Assembly (NCBI GenBank): GCA_964528095.1
Contig: CAZGSG010000389.1
Coordinates: 1-5,336 of the forward strand
Reading direction: 5' to 3'
Source of the DNA: CAZGSG01 sp964528095
GTDB taxonomy: Bacteria > Bacteroidota > Bacteroidia > Chitinophagales > Chitinophagaceae
DNA: 5,336 nt
The position numbers and the translations under genes are program-made. Below are positions 1 through 5,336 of the stretch, one piece after another. Position 1 is the stretch's first letter. Each line of letters begins with the position of its first letter. Below the pieces are notes generated by a model. The model saw only the letters and a list, made by a program, of their open reading frames with translations. It had not been told where the DNA came from and did no database searches.

Positions 1-2
1 TA

Positions 3-425
3 GCCCGGCCCCATACAAGACAAGATCAGGCCATTTATAGAATCGCAGTTGACAAATGGAACAATAACAAAGAGCGGCTTGACTACAATTCACTTCCTGA
101 AAGATTAAAGACCCATAAGAACAGAAAATCGTTTACAGATCGATTCAAAGTGGTTGCGGGTGATAGCCCATACTCACAGACGGTTGTTGCACATATAGCA
201 AAAGATGGGCATTATTACATACATCCCGATATTGAACAAAACCGCTCATTAACCATCCGTGAAGCTGCACGGCTTCAATCATTCCCCGACAACTATTATT
301 TCGAAGGTGTAAAAGAAAAAGGCAACAGAACGGCAGCATTTAAACAGATTGGGAATGCAGTGCCGCCATTGATGGCTTATGAGATTGCAAGAGTTCTGAG
401 ACCTGTTCTGACCACGGCACCTTAG
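3..425 (+). CDS. dcm: DNA (cytosine-5-)methyltransferase, C-terminal part (5' end outside window)
   Basis: This is the last 140 residues of a C5-cytosine DNA methyltransferase, which transfers a methyl group from S-adenosylmethionine to cytosine in a specific DNA site. The frame is open from the left edge, so the start, the SAM-binding motif and the catalytic Pro-Cys motif lie upstream. Motif IX is clear at 243-290 (RSLTIREAARLQSFPD) and motif X at 345-368 (QIGNAVPP). The stretch before them, from ARPHTRQDQAIYR through HKNRKSFTDRFKVVAGD to HTVV-like and DGHYYIHPD segments, falls where the target-recognition region sits in this family. The stop is TAG at 423-425, and the ATPase gene starts 14 bases later, so the two are probably co-transcribed. 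Inferred role: modification arm of the defence cassette, protecting host sites. Family assignment is very secure; the recognition site cannot be read from the sequence. The symbol dcm is used generically for the family. Confidence 0.95.
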   Translation, partial: ARPHTRQDQAIYRIAVDKWNNNKERLDYNSLPERLKTHKNRKSFTDRFKVVAGDSPYSQTVVAHIAKDGHYYIHPDIEQNRSLTIREAARLQSFPDNYYFEGVKEKGNRTAAFKQIGNAVPPLMAYEIARVLRPVLTTAP

Positions 426-439
426 TATAACTCACACTC

Positions 440-1897
440 ATGAAGCAATACAAAGCAGAGAAAGTAATTCCCAGTCCGAAGTCTACCATTAATTCTTATC
501 GCAGTTTTGGTTACAATCTGTCAACTGCAATAGCAGACATTGTTGACAATTCTATATCTGCTGAAGCTGATGAGGTATGCATCGATTTTAAATGGGATGG
601 GCAATTCTCGTTCATTTCGGTAAGAGATAATGGAAGCGGCATGAACAAGGATGAACTCGTTATTGCCATGACACCCGGTAGTAAAGACCCTGAAGATGCA
701 AGAGATGAAAAAGACCTGGGACGCTTTGGCCTGGGATTGAAAACTGCATCCTTTTCACAATGTAAACGGCTTACCTGCATTACAAAGCGGTCAGGCGAGG
801 CAGTTATTAAAAGATGCTGGGATATTGATTACATAAATGTTGAAAGAGAATGGCAGTTATTGGATTTTGTTTCCGATGATTCCTTTCCTGAGAAAATCAA
901 AGATCAAGCATCAGGCACGATCGTTCTATGGGAAAAACTGGACAGAATAGTCGGTGATGCAAATAAAGAAAACGAAAGTGTAAAGAATGCTTTCTATCAG
1001 GAAATGCAGACCGTGAGCCAGCACCTCAGTTTGGTATTTCACAAATTTATTGAAAATAAGCGGCTTAAGATTTTCTTTCAGAATGAGAAAATCGAGCCAT
1101 TCAATCCTTTCCTGCTAAACCTTACCCCAAAACCAGAAATGGGCCTGCCTGAAAAATTCGGTAATGTAGAAATCACATATTTTATTTTACCGCACATGTC
1201 TGAAACCGGGAAAGCAGCCTATGAAAAATCCGGTGGTGCGCTTGGCTGGTTTCAGCAACAGGGGTTTTACATTTACCGTGGCGACAGATTACTGGTTGCA
1301 GGAGACTGGCTTGGTCTGGAAAAGAAAAGAGATTACTCCAAACTGGCGCGGGTAGCCATCAACATCTCCAACGCAAGTGATTTTAACTGGAATCTCGATA
1401 TCAAAAAATCAACCGCTACCCCACCCATTGAAATAAGAAAAGAACTTTCCCGTATAGCCAGAATAGCCATATCAAAGTCAGCTAAAATCTATAACTGGCG
1501 GGGGCAGAAAACACTCACTGATACCCCAAATATCACCCACGAACCATTGTGGAAAGACGAAATAACAAGAGAAGGGATTAAAAGATACAAGATAAACAGA
1601 AAACATCCTGTTATCAATGCATTATTGGATGAAAAGAGTATATTGACAAACAAAGTCCTAAAACTGATTGAAGAAAATGTGCCGATAGAACTGATCTTAA
1701 GCAATCAGAATGATAACCCGGGTTTCCATGAGCTTGAAAAACAAATACAACAGCCACCAGATGAATTAATCAATCTGGCTGTTGAGCTCCATAAAATACA
1801 TGTATCACATGGAATACCCGGTTCACTCTCACAACAACAGATCATGAATGCAGCCCCATTCAATTTGTTTCCCCTGATAAATCAATATCTCAAATGA
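440..1897 (+). CDS. GHKL-family (MutL/MORC-like) ATP-binding protein, Mza-type
   Basis: The 485-residue protein carries an N-terminal GHKL ATPase fold. Visible motifs are the N box around residues 32-38 (ADIVDNS, with Asp33 where many GHKL proteins have Glu, and Asn37 for Mg2+), the G1 box DNGSGM (63-68), the G2 glycine-rich lid GRFGLGLKTAS (94-104), and a G3-like SGTIVLW (159-165 region). A second, S5-like transducer region follows, with GFYIYRGDRLL (275-285) and NLDIKKS (318-324), whose lysine resembles the ATP-contacting lysine of MutL/MORC proteins. The last ~115 residues (WKDEITREG to the end) are not recognised and contain no MutL endonuclease motif of the DQHA type. Such proteins dimerise on ATP binding and act as clamps or switches; that role here is inferred. 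ATG440 is the first possible ATG, because an in-frame TAA lies at 428-430; no Shine-Dalgarno is visible. The end overlaps the Z1 gene by 4 bases. Fold assignment is firm; the exact function is not known. Confidence 0.92.
   Translation: MKQYKAEKVIPSPKSTINSYRSFGYNLSTAIADIVDNSISAEADEVCIDFKWDGQFSFISVRDNGSGMNKDELVIAMTPGSKDPEDARDEKDLGRFGLGLKTASFSQCKRLTCITKRSGEAVIKRCWDIDYINVEREWQLLDFVSDDSFPEKIKDQASGTIVLWEKLDRIVGDANKENESVKNAFYQEMQTVSQHLSLVFHKFIENKRLKIFFQNEKIEPFNPFLLNLTPKPEMGLPEKFGNVEITYFILPHMSETGKAAYEKSGGALGWFQQQGFYIYRGDRLLVAGDWLGLEKKRDYSKLARVAINISNASDFNWNLDIKKSTATPPIEIRKELSRIARIAISKSAKIYNWRGQKTLTDTPNITHEPLWKDEITREGIKRYKINRKHPVINALLDEKSILTNKVLKLIEENVPIELILSNQNDNPGFHELEKQIQQPPDELINLAVELHKIHVSHGIPGSLSQQQIMNAAPFNLFPLINQYLK
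1894..1897 (+). other. ATGA start-stop overlap between ATPase and Z1 genes
   Basis: The four bases ATGA hold both the Z1 start (ATG, 1894-1896) and the ATPase stop (TGA, 1895-1897), which are in different frames. No Shine-Dalgarno-like purine run lies just upstream. This is a classic arrangement for termination-reinitiation, which tends to keep the output of two partner proteins in proportion. The overlap is read directly; the coupling is inferred. Confidence 0.85.
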
Positions 1898-4728
1898 GCA
1901 GCTTATTACAAACAGCAAAAGCAATAGCCCATACCTTATTGTCACACGAGAAAGGCAACATTACAGATGAGGTCATAATGAGTGTTATTGCAAAAACATC
2001 CGCGATAAATATCATAGAGGGGCAGCAGTTTGATGAAAGAGAATTATTCGAGATCTTACGTGCGGATTTCAGTGTTGGCAAAGGAGAAATAACCATTCTG
2101 TCAGAAGAGGTTGAACCCTGGCTGAATGAAGAGAAAGCCAGCATCAACTTTGAATTGTGGAACAGGTATAAACTGTATACAGCAGAAAATGATCCATCAT
2201 TTCCTGTTAATGACCTGGATGACTTTACCGACAAAATACTGGATAAATGTGTCAATCCTAAAAAGCCCGGATCCTGGGACAGGCGTGGTATGGTAGTAGG
2301 TCACGTTCAGTCTGGCAAAACCTCCAATTATGTAGGCTTGATCAATAAGGCTACTGATGCCGGTTACAAGGTAATTATTGTAATTGCAGGCACCATCAGT
2401 TCATTGAGAAGACAGACCCAGGAAAGAATTGATTCAGGTTATATTGGCAGAAGCAGTTCTGCATTTATTAATAACAAAGGTGAAAACAAGATTATCGGAG
2501 CAGGAAAATATAAAGTCAATACCGATATATATTCTCTGACTTCATCCTATTACAAGAGTGGTGATGAAGGTGACTTCAGTCAGTCAGTTGCCAACAGATT
2601 AAATATTCCGATAGGGAAAAACCCGGTTGTTTTTGTAATCAAGAAAAACAAAAGTATCCTGGAAAATCTGATCGACTGGTTTTCCAAAAATGAAAACGTC
2701 AGGATTGTGGACGGAAGCCCCAAATTGTTCGACGTACCTGCACTGATAATTGACGATGAAGCAGATTCCGCATCAGTAAATGCATCAAACGACATAAACG
2801 AAATAAAAACGATCAATCGTTTAATTCGAACACTACTGAATATTTTCAACCAGAATACATTCATTGGCTACACAGCTACACCGTATGCCAATTTATTCAT
2901 ATCACAGGATTTTAATGAAAACCTGACCGACATTATTAAAGGAAAGAATTATAAGATCGGAGAAGACTTATTCCCCAGAGATTTTATTATCAATATTAAA
3001 GCTCCGGCTAATTACATCGGTGCGGCCAAAATCTTTGGACATGAAAATCCATTATCGGAAATCACCAGGGAGCCATTGGATATTTTCAGGGAGATTGACG
3101 ATTATGACCCACCATTTTTCAAAAAAATAAACTTAAACAATAAGGGAATTTTACCCGAATTTCTCCCTCCCAGCCTGGAACGTGCCATTAAATCCTTCAT
3201 ATTGACCTGCGCTGTCCGTAGAATCCGGGGGCACGAAAACAAGCACAACTCTATGCTGATTCACGTTGCCTTACTGGTAAAATGGATTGACAGAGTAGCA
3301 TATCTCGTAAATGAAAAAACCAGGGTTTATCAAAATGCCATTCTTGGTGAAGATGCCTTGATGCTGCAGGAACTTAAAGAGCTGTATGAAAATGATTTTC
3401 TTCCTGCTACTGTAAATGTGCTGGAAAACCTGGATTATAAAGATGTCCGGATAAAAGCACATTCATGGGAAGAAGTGAGCAAAGAATTGAAAAAAGCTGC
3501 ATCCAAAATAGAAGTACGCGCTGTACACGGCACCCGTTCCACCACCAATCTGGAATACCACAATATTGAAGAGATAGATTATAAGCTGTATGAAAATGGT
3601 ATGTCTGTGATTGCTATAGGAGGAAGCAGGCTGTCAAGAGGAATTACGCTGGAAGGATTGTCTGTTAGTTATTATATCCGCACAACCAGAATGTATGATT
3701 CCCTGATGCAGATGGGGCGCTGGTTTGGTTACCGTCCCGGGTATGTTGATTTGTGCAGACTATTTACAACAGCACAGATTTTTGAGTGGTTTAACCATAT
3801 AACCATGGCAACAGAGGAAATGCGCAATGATTTCGATGAAATGACTGTTGCCCTTTGCCGTCCTAAAGACTTTAGGCTCAAAGTCAGGAACCATCACGGT
3901 TTGCTAACCATAACCAGTCTTGCTAAACTGAATTTTACAGAAAACATTGTGATCTCCTTTTCCGGAACCAATCCTCAAACCTACCAGTTACCAAAGTCTG
4001 AAAATGCAATTAAGAACAACTTTAAAGCACTAAACAATCTGATTGAAGCTATTGGATTTCCTGAAAATAGCAACCGGAAACAGACGAAGAATAAAATCAA
4101 ATACCTGTTTTACCCCGGTCAGAACATCGATTCAATATGTGATTTCATAGATGCATTCAGGATCGATCAGCCAAGTATTAAAAATGCCACGCTCAGTGAG
4201 TATATCAGGGTTCAATCCACGAGTAACAAAATCAATGAATGGAGTATCTGCATTGTTGCTAACACTGACGAAAAGGTATTTATTGATTACGAAGGTAATA
4301 CTCTTCTAAAGGAGAGAAAGGCTAATGAGCCGGTAATGACTTATGACTTAATCTATAAGGGAGAAACAATCAACCTTGGCTGTAACATCCGTAATCAGCC
4401 CAAAAGCACAAGGGGCAGTGAATATTACCTGATAGCCAAGAATCAGATTGATGACACAAAAGACAGACAGGTTGATTTATCGGAAAATGGCTTCACAACA
4501 AATGATGCCATTAAGAAGCAAAGGGCATTGGAAAAAAAGGGGCTTTTATTGATTTATGCGCTGGATGAGCGGGCCACACCAGGTCTTAAAAATGGCATTC
4601 CCGTAATTGGATATAGTCTTCACTTTCCTGAAATAAATGACGAAGTAAAGGTATCATATACCGCATCTATAAATAATGGATTTGATGAGGAAGTAATGGA
4701 AGACGATGATAATAATGAAAATGAATAG
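1894..4728 (+). CDS. Z1 domain-containing superfamily 2 helicase-like ATPase
   Basis: This 944-residue protein has SF2 helicase/ATPase motifs plus the signature of the Z1 domain. Motif I (Walker A) is GHVQSGKT at 136-143, motif Ia-like IIVIAGTISSLRRQ at 161-174, motif II (Walker B) is IIDDEAD at 285-291, and motif III is GYTATPYANL at 325-334. In the second half, GGSRLSRGITLEGLS (576-590) resembles motif V, and the segment from YDSLMQMGRW to FGYRPG (601-616) supplies motif VI-type Gln606, Arg609 and Arg614. The Z1 domain proper spans roughly 410-645. Residues ~1-125 and ~660-944 have no motif I recognise; the protein ends in an acidic tail. Z1 proteins occur in restriction-like and defence operons beside MutL-like ATPases, so a DNA translocase or remodelling role is likely, but helicase activity is inferred. 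ATG1894 overlaps the ATPase stop (ATGA), suggesting coupled translation. The next in-frame ATG is at 1978, inside the N-terminal region, and is less likely to be the start. Confidence 0.93.
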   Translation: MSSLLQTAKAIAHTLLSHEKGNITDEVIMSVIAKTSAINIIEGQQFDERELFEILRADFSVGKGEITILSEEVEPWLNEEKASINFELWNRYKLYTAENDPSFPVNDLDDFTDKILDKCVNPKKPGSWDRRGMVVGHVQSGKTSNYVGLINKATDAGYKVIIVIAGTISSLRRQTQERIDSGYIGRSSSAFINNKGENKIIGAGKYKVNTDIYSLTSSYYKSGDEGDFSQSVANRLNIPIGKNPVVFVIKKNKSILENLIDWFSKNENVRIVDGSPKLFDVPALIIDDEADSASVNASNDINEIKTINRLIRTLLNIFNQNTFIGYTATPYANLFISQDFNENLTDIIKGKNYKIGEDLFPRDFIINIKAPANYIGAAKIFGHENPLSEITREPLDIFREIDDYDPPFFKKINLNNKGILPEFLPPSLERAIKSFILTCAVRRIRGHENKHNSMLIHVALLVKWIDRVAYLVNEKTRVYQNAILGEDALMLQELKELYENDFLPATVNVLENLDYKDVRIKAHSWEEVSKELKKAASKIEVRAVHGTRSTTNLEYHNIEEIDYKLYENGMSVIAIGGSRLSRGITLEGLSVSYYIRTTRMYDSLMQMGRWFGYRPGYVDLCRLFTTAQIFEWFNHITMATEEMRNDFDEMTVALCRPKDFRLKVRNHHGLLTITSLAKLNFTENIVISFSGTNPQTYQLPKSENAIKNNFKALNNLIEAIGFPENSNRKQTKNKIKYLFYPGQNIDSICDFIDAFRIDQPSIKNATLSEYIRVQSTSNKINEWSICIVANTDEKVFIDYEGNTLLKERKANEPVMTYDLIYKGETINLGCNIRNQPKSTRGSEYYLIAKNQIDDTKDRQVDLSENGFTTNDAIKKQRALEKKGLLLIYALDERATPGLKNGIPVIGYSLHFPEINDEVKVSYTASINNGFDEEVMEDDDNNENE

Positions 4729-4734
4729 TCTATG
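4726..4734 (+). other. Stop-start junction TAG-TCT-ATG, same frame, Z1 to PD-(D/E)XK gene
   Basis: The Z1 stop codon TAG is followed by a single sense codon (TCT) and then the ATG of the PD-(D/E)XK gene, all in one reading frame. Reinitiation by the terminating ribosome is the simplest reading. Because the frame is shared, any amber read-through would make a Z1-nuclease fusion; nothing in the sequence shows that this happens. Confidence 0.8.
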
Positions 4735-5336
4735 GCAGATATTAAATCAATATGGGAAAATCAGATACCAGCCGGCGACATTATTATCAGGACTAAAATT
4801 GACATTCCAGGCCTGAATTGCTTTGCTGCTACCAACAGTATTACCGGACAGAAACTGTATATTATGTCCGTTTCCAAAGACGTGATAATACCAGACCTGA
4901 AAAACTACCGCTTTAAGGGAGTAGAGATTTTCCCTATTGATCTCGAAAATACGATAGAACTGAATTTCTATCTGCTGGATAATGAACTAAAGGATATTTT
5001 TTCATTGTTTATTCAGAATATACTGGATGATATTGCTGAAAGTTTGACAGAAGGCCAGGCGCTCTCCAGAACATTTGATGTAGTTACAAAATGGAAAAAG
5101 CTGTTTGACAAGATCAACTTTAACGGATTAAGTATCGAGCAGCAAAAAGGCCTTTCCGGAGAATTGATTTTTATTAACTGGCTTCTCGATAACCAGAAAA
5201 AAGCAACAGACGTTCTCGAAGCATGGACCGGACCGGACTTTGCAGACAAGGATTTTATCTTTGATACACTGGGAGCAGAAGTAAAGTTAACTTCTTCAAA
5301 ACACCCTAAAATTAGCATCACCAGTGAACGGCAGCT
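4732..5336 (+). CDS. PD-(D/E)XK motif protein (DUF4420-type), 5' part, cut by window end
   Basis: The frame stays open from ATG4732 to the right edge, giving 201 complete codons with no stop, so the gene is partial at its 3' end. The protein starts MADIKSIWENQIPAG. Near the cut it has the pattern of a PD-(D/E)XK nuclease fold: GLSGELIFINWLL (140-152) with Glu144, then EAWTGPDFADKDFIF (163-177) with Asp174, then GAEVKLTSSK (181-190) supplying the Glu183-x-Lys185 pair. This arrangement fits the DUF4420 'PD-(D/E)XK motif protein' family, usually found next to Z1 genes. Metal-dependent DNA cleavage is the expected activity, making it the candidate effector, but that is inferred from the motif. 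The first ~135 residues look like a separate alpha/beta region with no motif I recognise. It starts 3 bases after the Z1 stop, with no Shine-Dalgarno, which fits coupled translation. A later in-frame ATG at 4864 would remove 44 residues and is less likely. Confidence 0.88.
   Translation, partial: MADIKSIWENQIPAGDIIIRTKIDIPGLNCFAATNSITGQKLYIMSVSKDVIIPDLKNYRFKGVEIFPIDLENTIELNFYLLDNELKDIFSLFIQNILDDIAESLTEGQALSRTFDVVTKWKKLFDKINFNGLSIEQQKGLSGELIFINWLLDNQKKATDVLEAWTGPDFADKDFIFDTLGAEVKLTSSKHPKISITSERQ

Noticed and set aside
150..425. A short stand-alone gene starting with GTG at 150
   Set aside because: The frame is open back to the left edge and the upstream residues (ARPHTRQDQAIYR and on) belong to the same methyltransferase, so GTG150 is an internal valine codon.
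511..2255. Reverse-strand open frames at 511-780, 1489-1704 and 1890-2255
   Set aside because: They lie opposite well-supported GHKL and Z1 coding sequence, show no recognisable domain, and look like antisense shadows.
2580..3462. Reverse-strand open frames at 2580-2864 and 3271-3462
   Set aside because: They are antisense to conserved parts of the Z1 protein, including the Walker B segment, and have no family features of their own.
4681..4740. Transcription terminator after the Z1 gene
   Set aside because: No GC-rich hairpin with a T run is visible; the next gene starts 3 bases after the stop.
5013..5321. Reverse-strand open frame of 102 residues
   Set aside because: It is opposite the PD-(D/E)XK gene, whose forward frame carries the nuclease-fold motif and runs open from ATG4732 to the window end.
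3..5336. DISARM or BREX system
   Set aside because: A methyltransferase with a helicase-like protein invites this, but the Z1 signature, GHKL ATPase and DUF4420-type partner are not the core genes of either system, and no PglZ, DrmB or phospholipase D-type gene is visible.

Overview
The window holds part of a tightly packed, single-strand (+) gene cassette that looks like a bacterial anti-phage defence locus. Four genes are visible, all read left to right: the 3' end of a C5-cytosine DNA methyltransferase (3-425), a GHKL/MutL-MORC-like ATPase (440-1897), a large Z1-domain superfamily 2 helicase-type ATPase (1894-4728), and the 5' part of a PD-(D/E)XK-motif (DUF4420-type) protein (4732 to the window end). 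The first and last genes are cut by the window edges. Only 14 bases separate genes 1 and 2, genes 2 and 3 overlap by 4 bases (ATGA), and 3 bases separate genes 3 and 4. There is no room for internal promoters or terminators, so the four genes are most simply read as one operon.

The combination of cytosine methyltransferase, MutL-like ATPase, Z1 ATPase and PD-(D/E)XK protein matches, from memory, the Mza-type defence system (methyltransferase, MutL-like, Z1, DUF, AIPR), shown to be antiviral in the 2020 survey by Gao and colleagues. Earlier comparative genomics by the Aravind group had also linked Z1, GHKL ATPase, AIPR and restriction-like proteins. If the match holds, an AIPR-domain gene should lie just downstream. 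The system class is therefore not new, but its mechanism is poorly understood.

A working model, which is inference: the methyltransferase marks host DNA, the GHKL ATPase acts as an ATP-driven clamp or sensor, the Z1 protein is a nucleic-acid motor or remodeller, and the PD-(D/E)XK protein is a candidate nuclease effector.

Host: the DNA is moderately AT-rich, and none of the three visible start codons has a recognisable Shine-Dalgarno sequence. This suggests a Bacteroidota-like organism, but only weakly. No RNA genes, insertion sequences, CRISPR arrays or clear terminators were seen. No stretch longer than 14 bases lies outside a gene.
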